NCBI GenBank assembly: GCA_020853395.1
Contig: JADYYY010000021.1
Location: 1 to 64,000, forward strand
Direction of reading: 5' to 3'
Source of the DNA: Acidobacteriota bacterium
GTDB lineage: Bacteria > Acidobacteriota > Vicinamibacteria > Vicinamibacterales > SCN-69-37
Length of the DNA stretch: 64,000 nt
The translations under genes were made by a program, and so were the position numbers. Shown in pieces: positions 55,802 through 64,000 of the stretch (the first letter of the stretch is position 1; each line of letters starts with the position of its first letter). Below the pieces are notes generated by a model. It saw only the letters and a program-made list of their open reading frames with translations. It did no database searches and was not told where the DNA came from.

Positions 55802-58477
55802 TCAGGGGTTGAACCAGTACGACCACTTCACGACGAAGACGTTGTTCGACCGGGCCTCGAACAGGCTGCCCAGCGCGCGGTCGAAGCCGAAGTCGTCCAT
55901 CAGCTCCCGGTTCGCGCGCTCCTGTTGCCAGACGAAGAACAGCGTGCTGCCGGGCCGGTACTCCCAGCGGACGACGGCGTTGCCGCGCAGCGATCGCGTC
56001 GTGAAGCTGCGATCGGGCACGGCGAACGTGCTGACGCCGCCGGATCGGGGAACGGTGACGGCGTACGCGCGGCCGTCGCGCTCGACCGTCCCGAGATCCT
56101 GGCCGTAGGTGGCGAAGTCGTACGCCGACGGCCGAAGGAACTCCTTCGGCGCGCCGTACACCGCGTGGGATACGAGCGGCTGCATGTACAGCTCGAGGGT
56201 GAGGTCGCGCGTGAACGTGTAGTTCAGCCGCGTCACGAGGCCGAGCTCCCGTTGATCGAGCGGCGCGAACACGTATCGTGTTCCGAACGTCTCGCGCGCC
56301 GCCGCGTCGGGAATGCTCGTGACGTATTGCGCGTCCTGCCGCGCCCGGGTCAGCGACGGGCCGAACGTCAGGTTCCATTGCGGCGACGTCCGGAGCGACA
56401 CCGACAGATCGGCCCGGTCGATGCGGCCGCCCACGCGGTTGCGCCATCGGCTCAGCAGCAGGTTGCCGCCGACCGTCTTCCGCGGATCGGACGTGACGCT
56501 GACTTCGCCGTAGAGCGCCCTCGGCGACACCGCGAGCGGCCCGCCGCGGGTGAACCGGTCGTCCATGCGCTTCGGTTCATAGCGGATCATCGCCGACACC
56601 GTCCAGTAGCTGAGGTGCTGGAACTGCCCGCGCACGAAGTTGCGCGCATCGACGAGGTCACCGTCCCAGTTGACGGAGAAATCGTTGCCCGTGAAGACGT
56701 TCCACGATCGAAAGAACGATCCCGGCTGCAGTTGCTGATAGCGGATTCCGCCGCCGGCCGCGTGCCGGTCGGCGCGCTGCTGGAACCCGGCGTCGTTCAT
56801 CTCGAAGCCGGGCGAGGTCGTCGCGACCCAGCCGTCGCCGGTCCAGTGCGTGCCCGACACCTTCCGGAACTGCACCGACGCGGCGAAGCCGTTCAGCGAC
56901 GTTCGGAACGGATCGAGCCCGAACGACGCCGCGTCCGGACGCTGGAAATAGCGCGTGGACGATCGCTGCGTGCGCGCGATCGCGTCGGGCGTGCCCGTGA
57001 CGTGGCTGCCGACCGCGAAGGCTCCCACGTTCCAGCTCCGGTTGGCCCACTCGTGGTAGACGTCCACGCCGCCCGCGTACGCCGCCGAGTGCAGCGCGCT
57101 CGCGGCTCGCGGGTCGGAGACGTCGCGGGTCACCGCCGTGAAGATCGGTCCGAACGTCGTCTGCCCGGCCCGCATCTCGCGGTTGAGCCGCCCGACGAAG
57201 TAGTTGGTCAGCGGCTCGGTGAGCGCCGTCGACACCCGGCCGTCGGCATCGAGGAACCGGCCATCCTCGCTGCCGGTCACGGCGTTGAGCAGGCCGACGG
57301 ACCAGCCGTTCGACGTCTTGCCCGTCACCTTCGCGGCCCCGAGGATCCGCGCCGTGTCGGGCACGTCGGCCTGCCCCGACAAGCCGAGCTGCGGCGCACG
57401 GCCGATGCGCCGCGAGTAGAACATGCCTTGCGCGAGCGCCGACGGCCCGCCGAGCGCGCCGGCGAACCGGAAGCTCGCCGCGCCCTCGACGAAGAACGGG
57501 CGCCGCTCGTCGTACCGCGTCTCGAAGGCCGTCAGGTTGATGACGGCCGGGTCCACTTCGACCTGCCCGAAGTCCGGGTTCACCGTCGTGGTGAGCGTCA
57601 AGTTCGACGTGATGGCGTAGCGGGCATCCACACCGGCGTTGGCGTGCACTTCGCGATTGCTGCGGAAGGGATTGTCGCCGGCATCCACGAAGTCGGCCTC
57701 GCTGACCATGTAAGGCATGACCTCGAGGCGCTGTCCCGGCCGGAGCCCCGGCAGCCCGGTGAGATGGCCGAACGCAGCCACGCCACCCGGCTCCGACTTC
57801 CGCGCGAAGGAGAACAGCGCCAACTCCTGGCGGCGATCGAGGACGCGCTCGAACTGGACGCCCCACGTCTGCGCGCCCTGCACGAACCGCAACTGGCTGA
57901 AGGGAATGCGCAGCTCGGCCGTCCAGCCGTCCGCGTCGACCGAGGTCCGGGCGTCCCACACCGCATCCCACGCGAGATCGCCTTCCGGTCCCGTGAACCC
58001 GCCGCCGCTGCTGCCTTCGCCGCCGAGAATGCCGTCGCGGCGCACGCCGGAAGGGTTCACATCGAAGCGGTACGCGGTCCGGCGATCGAGGTAGCTGTCG
58101 AAGCTGACGCGAAACCAGTCCGACGATGGCAGCGTCATGTCGCGGCGTCCGAGGCGCGTCGTCACCGGGCTGCGATCGAACAAGCGCGCGCCGACGTAGA
58201 TCGCGTGGTCGTCGTAGAGCACCCGCACCTCGGTGCGCTCGCTCCCGGCCGCGCCCTCTTCGGGATCGCGCTGCGTGAAGGACGCGACGATCGGCGCGGC
58301 ACGCCAGCCTTCCTCGTCGAGATGCCCGTCGATCAGCGGTGGCTCGTCCGTGGGCGCAGCCGTTACGACCGGAATGATCCGCGTCGCGCCGCCGGCCCCG
58401 AACGAGTCTGGCGGCACGACCTGAGCATCTGCCAGCACAGGAGCGAACACCAGGAACGTTACGACGCCGAATTTCAT
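55802..58477 (-). CDS. DUF5916 protein with N-terminal CBM9-like domain
   Basis: An 891-residue probable outer-membrane or exported protein. A signal peptide (about 1-19) precedes a carbohydrate-binding family 9-like domain (PPLIDGHLDEEGWRAAPIVASFTQRDPEEG to about 200), then a DUF5916 beta-barrel-like region with NPDFGQVEVDPAVINLTAFETRYDERRPFFVEGA, which is diagnostic. The C-terminus ends with Asn-Pro as in many such barrels. Function unknown. TAGCCT at 58484-58489 ends 6 nt before the ATG. Confidence 0.85.
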   Translation of the reverse strand: MKFGVVTFLVFAPVLADAQVVPPDSFGAGGATRIIPVVTAAPTDEPPLIDGHLDEEGWRAAPIVASFTQRDPEEGAAGSERTEVRVLYDDHAIYVGARLFDRSPVTTRLGRRDMTLPSSDWFRVSFDSYLDRRTAYRFDVNPSGVRRDGILGGEGSSGGGFTGPEGDLAWDAVWDARTSVDADGWTAELRIPFSQLRFVQGAQTWGVQFERVLDRRQELALFSFARKSEPGGVAAFGHLTGLPGLRPGQRLEVMPYMVSEADFVDAGDNPFRSNREVHANAGVDARYAITSNLTLTTTVNPDFGQVEVDPAVINLTAFETRYDERRPFFVEGAASFRFAGALGGPSALAQGMFYSRRIGRAPQLGLSGQADVPDTARILGAAKVTGKTSNGWSVGLLNAVTGSEDGRFLDADGRVSTALTEPLTNYFVGRLNREMRAGQTTFGPIFTAVTRDVSDPRAASALHSAAYAGGVDVYHEWANRSWNVGAFAVGSHVTGTPDAIARTQRSSTRYFQRPDAASFGLDPFRTSLNGFAASVQFRKVSGTHWTGDGWVATTSPGFEMNDAGFQQRADRHAAGGGIRYQQLQPGSFFRSWNVFTGNDFSVNWDGDLVDARNFVRGQFQHLSYWTVSAMIRYEPKRMDDRFTRGGPLAVSPRALYGEVSVTSDPRKTVGGNLLLSRWRNRVGGRIDRADLSVSLRTSPQWNLTFGPSLTRARQDAQYVTSIPDAAARETFGTRYVFAPLDQRELGLVTRLNYTFTRDLTLELYMQPLVSHAVYGAPKEFLRPSAYDFATYGQDLGTVERDGRAYAVTVPRSGGVSTFAVPDRSFTTRSLRGNAVVRWEYRPGSTLFFVWQQERANRELMDDFGFDRALGSLFEARSNNVFVVKWSYWFNP

Positions 58478-58544
58478 CCGTTCAGGCTACCATCGCCCGC
58501 GCGAAAGCCCGCGCGAGCACGCGGCGCGCGAGGCGCTGCGGCCG

Positions 58545-60890
58545 TCACGTGTCCGAGCGCCGCACGATCCGGTGCGTCGGCGTGGCCGTCCATGGATCGT
58601 CGGGCCACGGGTGCTTCGGGTAACGTCCGCGCAGTTCCCTGCGCACCTCCGGGTACCCGTGGGCCCAGAAGCTCTTCAGGTCCGACGTCACCTGCACCGG
58701 CCGGCCGTTCGGTGCCAGCAGCTCGAACGTCACCGGCACGCGGCGCGGACCGATCCGTGGCGTCTCGGTGAGGCCGAACAGTTCCTGCAGCTTGACCGCG
58801 GCGACGACACGCCCTCCGTGCCGGTAGTCGAGCCGGACCCGCCGGCCGCTGGGCACCGGCAGCTCCGCCGGCGCGTGGCGCTCGAGCCGCTGCCTCACGT
58901 CGAACGGCAGCGCGGCAGCGAGATCGAGCCCGTGCAGGTTCGGATGGATCCGCGCCGCCGACAGCACGAGCGCCGGCAGATCGATCGGCTCGCCGCCGTC
59001 GAGGGCCGCGACGGCGAGCCGGGCGAGCAGTTGCTCGTCGACGGGGCGCGGGCCTCGATCGAGGAACGTTCGCGCAACGAGCGCGGCGGCCTGGTCGGGA
59101 TCGATCTCGACCGGCGAGCGCCCGAGCGCGATGGCGCCATGCCAGTCCGTCCGCACCGCGCGCGCGTCACCGCGCTGCGGATCCAGCACGTGCTCGGTCT
59201 CGGTGTGCGTGACCGGTACCCAGTCCCGATCGATGGCGCTGGCGATGCGGATCACGGCCTCGGTCCGAGACGTTGCTCGCGTGACGTCGACGGCCGAGAC
59301 GAACTCTGCCTCGAAGACGCCGCTCTCGCGGCCGAGCGTCGCGCCGGTTCCGCTCGCGAGCAGGAAGCGGTCGCTGCCCGGTGCGCGGCGGCGCGCGACC
59401 CGATCTGGATATCCCGCATGGATCGCGCGCCGGAAGTCGTCGTCCGGAATCGTCGGGCGCACGGCGGCGCCAAGCGCGCGCCGCGCTGCCGCTTCGATCT
59501 GATCGGCCACGCGTCGCACGTGTCCGGGCCATCGGACGGCCTGGTCGGCGGCACTGAGCAGATCGGAGGTGGTCGCGCACCCGCGCTCCGGCAGAAAGTG
59601 GCGTTCGGCGAGCGCGGCGCACGCCAGCGCCGCCACGCGCGCGCCGCTGGCGGCGAGCAGCACGCGCGAGAGCCGTGGGTGCAGGGGAAGACCTCGCATC
59701 GCTTCGCCGACGCTCGTGAGCCGATTGGCCGCATCCACCGCCCCGAGGCGGGCCAGCAGCGCGCACGCAGCATCCACCGCCTGCGGCGGCGGAGCCTCGA
59801 ACCACGGAAACGATCGCGGATGCCCGCCCCAGGCGAGGATGTCGAGCACGACGGAGGCGAGGTCGATCCGGGCGATCTCGGGTTCGCGGTGCGGCGCGAG
59901 CCGATCGCGCGGATCCCACAGACGCAGCGCGCGGCCTGGACCGATCCGTCCCGCCCGGCCGGCGCGCTGATCGGCGGCATCCTGCGAGACGCGCTCGAGC
60001 TCGAGGCTGTCGATTCCGCGATCGGGATCGTACCGCGCCACCTTGTGACGGCCGCCGTCGATCACGGTGCGGACGTCCGGCACCGTCAGCGTCGTCTCGG
60101 CGATGTTCGTCGCGAGGATCACGCGCGGGCGTGCCGACGGCTCGAGCGCGCGATCCTGCTCATCCGCGCTCAGTGAACCGTGCAGCGGCAGGATCGGCGC
60201 CTGCAACCGCGCACCCAGTCGATCCATCGCGCGCCGAATCTCGGGCGCGCCGGGCAGGAAGCAGAGCACGGCGCCCCGGGCGCGCGGCACCTCGTCGACG
60301 ACGACGGTCTCGAGATCGGCGCCAGGCCGGTACTCGACCTCGACGTCGAACGCGCGGCCGGGCACGTCCAGCACAGGACAGCTTCCGAGAAAGCGCGACA
60401 CGGGCTCGGCGTCGAGCGTGGCCGACATGACCACGATCCGGAGGTCGGCGCGCGCACGCCAGGCCTCTCGCGCGAGCGCCAGCCCGAGGTCCGCGTGGAT
60501 GCTGCGCTCGTGGAACTCGTCGAGCACGACCGTCGTGACGTCGCTCAGGAGCGGATCGGCTTGGAGCCTCGCCGTCAGCACCCCTTCGGTCGCCACGATC
60601 AACGCGGTGGCGTCGTCGTAGCGGCGGTCGAATCGGACGTGCCAGCCCACCTCGCGGCCGACCGTCCACCCCTGCTCTGCTGCGATCCGCCTGGCGATCG
60701 CCCGCGCCGCGACCCGCCGCGGCTGCAACAGCAGGACGCGCCCCGCGCCGACGAGCGCCGGCGGGACCCGAGTCGTCTTCCCCGCACCCGGCGCGGCGAT
60801 GAGGACGAGCGCGCGATGCGCGTGGAGCAGGCGCACGACGTCCGGCACGACGTCGTCGACAGGGAGCGGCGCTCGCCGGTGCTCGGTCAT
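58545..60890 (-). CDS. hrpB: ATP-dependent helicase HrpB
   Basis: A 781-residue DEAH-box family helicase. Walker A APGAGKTT (33-40), DEFH (124-127) as motif II, SATLD as motif III, then TNIAETTLTVPDVRTVIDGG, QRAGRAGR as motif VI, the helicase-associated domain and the HrpB-specific C-terminal domain (SFWAHGYPEVRRELRGRYPKHPWPDDP). HrpB is widespread and may act on RNA; its precise role is unsettled. It diverges from the dus gene with only 23 bp between start codons. Confidence 0.93.
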   Translation of the reverse strand: MTEHRRAPLPVDDVVPDVVRLLHAHRALVLIAAPGAGKTTRVPPALVGAGRVLLLQPRRVAARAIARRIAAEQGWTVGREVGWHVRFDRRYDDATALIVATEGVLTARLQADPLLSDVTTVVLDEFHERSIHADLGLALAREAWRARADLRIVVMSATLDAEPVSRFLGSCPVLDVPGRAFDVEVEYRPGADLETVVVDEVPRARGAVLCFLPGAPEIRRAMDRLGARLQAPILPLHGSLSADEQDRALEPSARPRVILATNIAETTLTVPDVRTVIDGGRHKVARYDPDRGIDSLELERVSQDAADQRAGRAGRIGPGRALRLWDPRDRLAPHREPEIARIDLASVVLDILAWGGHPRSFPWFEAPPPQAVDAACALLARLGAVDAANRLTSVGEAMRGLPLHPRLSRVLLAASGARVAALACAALAERHFLPERGCATTSDLLSAADQAVRWPGHVRRVADQIEAAARRALGAAVRPTIPDDDFRRAIHAGYPDRVARRRAPGSDRFLLASGTGATLGRESGVFEAEFVSAVDVTRATSRTEAVIRIASAIDRDWVPVTHTETEHVLDPQRGDARAVRTDWHGAIALGRSPVEIDPDQAAALVARTFLDRGPRPVDEQLLARLAVAALDGGEPIDLPALVLSAARIHPNLHGLDLAAALPFDVRQRLERHAPAELPVPSGRRVRLDYRHGGRVVAAVKLQELFGLTETPRIGPRRVPVTFELLAPNGRPVQVTSDLKSFWAHGYPEVRRELRGRYPKHPWPDDPWTATPTHRIVRRSDT

Positions 60891-60913
60891 GCAACACAGG
60901 TAGTATCTGACGC

Positions 60914-62047
60914 ATGGTCTTCCTCGACGCGCTCGAGGGCGCCGTCGTCATGGCGCCGATGACCAAAGGGTCGAATCTGCCGTATCGGCGCCTCTGCGCG
61001 GCGCTCGGCGCCAGGGTCGTCGTGAGCGAGATGGTCGTCGCCCGCCGGCTGAAGCAGCGTCGCCGCGGCGAGTTCGCGTTGATCCGGCGAGCCGCCGAGG
61101 AGCCGTGCTTCGGCGTCCAGCTCGCCGGCACGAACCCCGAGGAGATGGCCTGGGCGGCCGCGCTCGTCGAGAGCCGCGGCGCCGACTTCGTGGACGTCAA
61201 CCTCGGATGCCCGATCGATCACTTCACGCGCCGAGGTCTGGGCGCGGCGCTCGGACGGCAGCCGGCGCGCGTGCGGCGCATCGTCGAAAGCATGCGGCGG
61301 GTCCTCACCGTGCCAGTGACGGTCAAGATCAGGCTGGGCTGGAACGCGCAGCAGCGCAACTACCTCGAGCTGGCGCAGGCCGCGGTCGACGGCGGCGTCG
61401 CCGCCATCACCGTGCACGGACGCACGCGGGAAGCGCGCTACCGGCAGCCGGCCGACTGGGACGCGATCGCCGAGATCGCGTCACGCGTGGAGGTGCCGGT
61501 CATCGGCAACGGCGACCTGCTCTTCGCGCACGAGATCGCGCACCGGCTCGCCACGTCGGGGTGCGCCGCCGTCATGAGCGGACGCGGCGTGCTGATCAAA
61601 CCGTGGCTGTTCAGAGAGACCGTCGGCGGCTACTGGGACATCACGGCTGACGAACGTGTCGCGCTGTACCGGCGGTACGTGGATCTCGCCGTCGAGCACT
61701 GGGGGCGCAAGCGCGACGCCGGCGCATCCGCCGGCGTGCACGAGGACGTTCCGGAGGTCGAGCCGGCGGTGGACGACTACGGGCGCGAACGGATTCGCGA
61801 CTTCGTCCGATGGCATGTCGGGTTCTGGGTGCGCTACGCGCCGCGGCGAGCGGACGGATCCTGGCCGTCGATGCAGCAGCGCGAATCGCTCGTCGAACCG
61901 CGATCGCCGCTCGAGGCCTTGCTCGCGCGCACCGACGATCGGGCGATCGACTACATCACCGACGAGCTCATCGGCGGTGGCGATCTGGCCAGCCCGCCGC
62001 CGCCCGGCCGGACCGAGGATCGTCCGGCGATCGTCGAGGCGGGCTGA
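60914..62047 (+). CDS. tRNA-dihydrouridine synthase, Dus3-like
   Basis: A 377-residue FMN-dependent enzyme that reduces uridines in tRNA. It has MAPMTKGSNLPYRRLC, catalytic Cys99 in VNLGCPIDHFTRRGLGAAL, KIRLGW, TVHGRTREARY and VIGNGDLLF. The GCPID followed by a Gly-rich loop resembles eukaryotic Dus3 more than the bacterial DusA/B/C consensus, as does the long C-terminal domain (FVRWHVGFWVRYAP). TAGTAT at 60901-60906 ends 7 nt before the ATG, a leaderless-type start. Confidence 0.87.
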   Translation: MVFLDALEGAVVMAPMTKGSNLPYRRLCAALGARVVVSEMVVARRLKQRRRGEFALIRRAAEEPCFGVQLAGTNPEEMAWAAALVESRGADFVDVNLGCPIDHFTRRGLGAALGRQPARVRRIVESMRRVLTVPVTVKIRLGWNAQQRNYLELAQAAVDGGVAAITVHGRTREARYRQPADWDAIAEIASRVEVPVIGNGDLLFAHEIAHRLATSGCAAVMSGRGVLIKPWLFRETVGGYWDITADERVALYRRYVDLAVEHWGRKRDAGASAGVHEDVPEVEPAVDDYGRERIRDFVRWHVGFWVRYAPRRADGSWPSMQQRESLVEPRSPLEALLARTDDRAIDYITDELIGGGDLASPPPPGRTEDRPAIVEAG

Positions 62048-64000
62048 TGCCGCACGCCGCCGCCTGGCTCCTCGCATGGCTCATCGCCAGGCAGGCGGTG
62101 CCGGCGCCGGTTGCCGTTGAGCCGGCGATCATCAAAGGTCAGGTCGTGAACGGCCGCACGCTCTCGCCGATCGCGGACGTGCTCGTCGCGCTCAGCGAAA
62201 CGGACCGGTCCGCGCGCACGTCGCCGGACGGGCGGTTCGCGTTCGAGGACCTGACGCCCGGAACCTACACGTTGACGGTCTCGACGGTGGGCTACATCTT
62301 CGTGCGACGCCCCATCACCGTGTCGTCGGGGTCGATCGTCGACCTCCAAGTGCCGCTCGCCGAGGGCACCGGCACGTACGAGGAATCAGTACACGTGACG
62401 GCGGGACCGGCCGATCACACGCCGCCGACCGCGTCGGTGGCGCTGACTTCATCGGCCCTGCAGGATCTGCGCGAGATGGCCGCCGACGATCCGGTCCGCG
62501 CGATGCAGGCCCTGCCCGGCGCCTCCACGGGCGACGATTTCCGCGCCGAGTTCTCGGTGCGCGGCTCGGCATTTCGCCACGGCGGCATCGTCGTCGACGG
62601 CACGCCGACGAACCTCATGTTCCACGCGATGGGCGGGCTCGAGGATCCGGGCTCGATCGCGATGATCAACACGGACGTGCTCGCGAGCGCCTCGCTCGAC
62701 GTGGGCGCGCACGCACTGACGCACGGCGACTGGCTGGGGCCGACCATCGCCTTCGACCTGCGCGAGGGCTCTCGCGATCGGCGCGCGTTGCGCTTCGCCG
62801 TCAGCGGCACCAACGCGTCGGTCGTCGCCGAAGGACCGCTCGGCGCCGGCCGCCGCGGCTCGTGGCTGGTCTCGGTCCGGAGAAGCTACGTCGACTGGCT
62901 GGTCCGCGTCCTCGAGCCGGACATCGACGCCACGGTGGGCTTCTACGACGGACAGGCGAAGGTCGGCTACGACCTGACGCCGCGCCAGCACGTCGAGGCG
63001 CTCTTCATCGGCGGCCGCGCGCACTACGAGAACTCGACGGCCACGGGCGCGAACCAGATCAACCACGCCTGGTCCAATGCGATGCTCGGATCCGCAGCCT
63101 GGCGCCTCACGCACGACCGCGTGCTCGTCAGCCAGCGACTGTCGTTCGTCGGCAACCACATCGACATCACAGGGCGATCCGGCCAGGCGCTTGGCGTCGG
63201 GCAGACGCGGTCGCTCCTCTGGCGGGCCGATGCCTCGTTCTTCGCCGCCCCGGGCTGGCAGATCGACGGCGGCCTGAAGGTCGAGCGTTCCTCGACGGAT
63301 CAGACGCTGCGCGCGTTCGCGAACGCCGCGGGCGTCCTCGAGCTTCGCGCCGACCTCCCGTTCGATCGTGCCCGCACGATCGGTGACGGGTGGGGACAGG
63401 TGATTCGAACCACGTCTCGCGGGCGTCTCGCGATGGGCGCGCGTGTCGCGCACGACACGGCCACCGGCAGCACGGGGACGTCGCCCTGGCTCGTTGGCCA
63501 CCACGAGATCGGCATCGTCCACGTCTTTGGCGGCGTGAGCGGCGCCCGCCAGTTCCCGGCGCTGAGCGAAATGGGCCGCGCGCCAGAGCCTCTGCAGGCC
63601 GAACGCGCCTGGAACGCCGATCTCGGCGTGGCGCAGCCGATCAGCGCGAAGACCCATTGGCGCGTCGCGGCGTTCCGACGCCGCGAGTGGAACGGCCTGC
63701 GAGCGATCGAGGAGGACCGGCTCGCATCCGGCGACAGGATCGTGGGCTCGCCCTTCACGCTGCTGGCGTCGCGGCTCGACACGCGCGCGAGCGGCGTGGA
63801 GCTCGTGCTCGAACGCCGATCCGAGACCGGCGCGAGCGGCTGGGTCGGCTACACGTGGTCGCACGCGCGGGCCACGGACACGACGACCGGCGAGGGATTC
63901 GATGCCGACTTCGACCAACGGCACACGTTCAATCTCTTCGTGCAGCAGCGCGTGTCGTATCGGGTGAAGCTCTTCGCGAAGCTCCGGATGGGCTCCAACT
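62047..64000 (+). CDS. TonB-dependent receptor (partial, runs off the window)
   Basis: An open frame from the ATG at 62047 to the window end, 651 codons with no stop. A signal peptide (about 1-22) precedes a carboxypeptidase-like regulatory beta domain (IIKGQVVNGRTLSPIADVLVALSETD..RFAFEDLTPGTYTL), then a TonB-receptor plug (DDPVRAMQALPGASTGDDFRAEFSVRGSAFRHGGIVVDGTP) and the first part of the outer-membrane beta-barrel. It takes up an unknown large substrate. The start shares TGATG with the dus stop, so the two are coupled. Confidence 0.85.
   Translation, partial: MPHAAAWLLAWLIARQAVPAPVAVEPAIIKGQVVNGRTLSPIADVLVALSETDRSARTSPDGRFAFEDLTPGTYTLTVSTVGYIFVRRPITVSSGSIVDLQVPLAEGTGTYEESVHVTAGPADHTPPTASVALTSSALQDLREMAADDPVRAMQALPGASTGDDFRAEFSVRGSAFRHGGIVVDGTPTNLMFHAMGGLEDPGSIAMINTDVLASASLDVGAHALTHGDWLGPTIAFDLREGSRDRRALRFAVSGTNASVVAEGPLGAGRRGSWLVSVRRSYVDWLVRVLEPDIDATVGFYDGQAKVGYDLTPRQHVEALFIGGRAHYENSTATGANQINHAWSNAMLGSAAWRLTHDRVLVSQRLSFVGNHIDITGRSGQALGVGQTRSLLWRADASFFAAPGWQIDGGLKVERSSTDQTLRAFANAAGVLELRADLPFDRARTIGDGWGQVIRTTSRGRLAMGARVAHDTATGSTGTSPWLVGHHEIGIVHVFGGVSGARQFPALSEMGRAPEPLQAERAWNADLGVAQPISAKTHWRVAAFRRREWNGLRAIEEDRLASGDRIVGSPFTLLASRLDTRASGVELVLERRSETGASGWVGYTWSHARATDTTTGEGFDADFDQRHTFNLFVQQRVSYRVKLFAKLRMGSN

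Overview
The window looks like chromosomal DNA of a high-GC member of the Acidobacteriota. Two families that are almost a signature of that phylum are present: a VWFA-related acidobacterial-domain protein (50767-52851) and an 'acidobacterial duplicated orphan permease' of the MacB type (42127-44613). The rest is dense, strongly coupled housekeeping DNA. Many neighbouring genes overlap by ATGA, GTGA or TGATG. Assignments rest on reading translated sequence and recognising motifs; no database search was run.

Layout. 1-3.6 kb: pal lipoprotein, a methyltransferase, a LysW-like zinc-ribbon/acidic protein coupled to larE, and a PilZ protein. 3.6-9.9 kb (+): a promoter followed by an ABC ATPase, permease and GldG-like auxiliary protein, a DUF4340 protein and a PBP4-type carboxypeptidase. 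10-21 kb (-): one unit of VWA/GATase-like membrane protein, DUF4159, MoxR, DUF58, BatA-like and DUF4175 proteins. 21-23.7 kb (-): queE-queC coupled to a free-standing alanyl-tRNA editing protein. 24.6-36.4 kb (-): a long co-directional block whose transcription order is tilS-ftsH-folP-phosphatase-cdaA-cdaR-glmM-pdxJ-TPR-PP0621-like, then a compact bacterial microcompartment (BMC) locus, then nth and a cyclophilin. 37.9 kb: a CAT-anticodon tRNA divergent from tilS. 38-42 kb: queA, DUF4112, glgX. 42-45.4 kb: an accessory patch with the orphan permease and two abutting transposase remnants. 45.4-49.3 kb (-): yebC-ruvC-ruvA-ruvB-fabH. 49.4-50.7 kb: a four-gene coupled nucleotidyltransferase/VapBC cassette. 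50.7-64 kb: VWFA protein, methyltransferase, membrane protein, dienelactone hydrolase, DUF5916 protein, hrpB, a Dus3-like dihydrouridine synthase and the start of a TonB-dependent receptor.

The most interesting system is the BMC locus at 25971-28323. It encodes one hexameric shell protein, three different pentameric vertex proteins, a class II aldolase with a C-terminal encapsulation-peptide-like helix, and an 81-residue protein that pairs an encapsulation-like N-terminal helix with a C-terminal CxxCxxC motif. The usual aldehyde dehydrogenase, phosphotransacylase and kinase are absent from the window.

Two genome-scale signals also stand out. (1) Degenerate 7-bp tandem repeats (consensus about GSCNYRA, almost self-complementary when rotated) sit between genes and at gene ends; the best copy is 15 consecutive heptamers at 41882-41986, and at several loci the repeat supplies the stop codon. 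(2) At least eight genes have a TANNNT hexamer 6-8 nt before the start codon and no Shine-Dalgarno sequence, suggesting leaderless mRNAs. queE, tilS, ruvC, ftsH and others were re-started on the basis of these signals or of overlap with the upstream stop.
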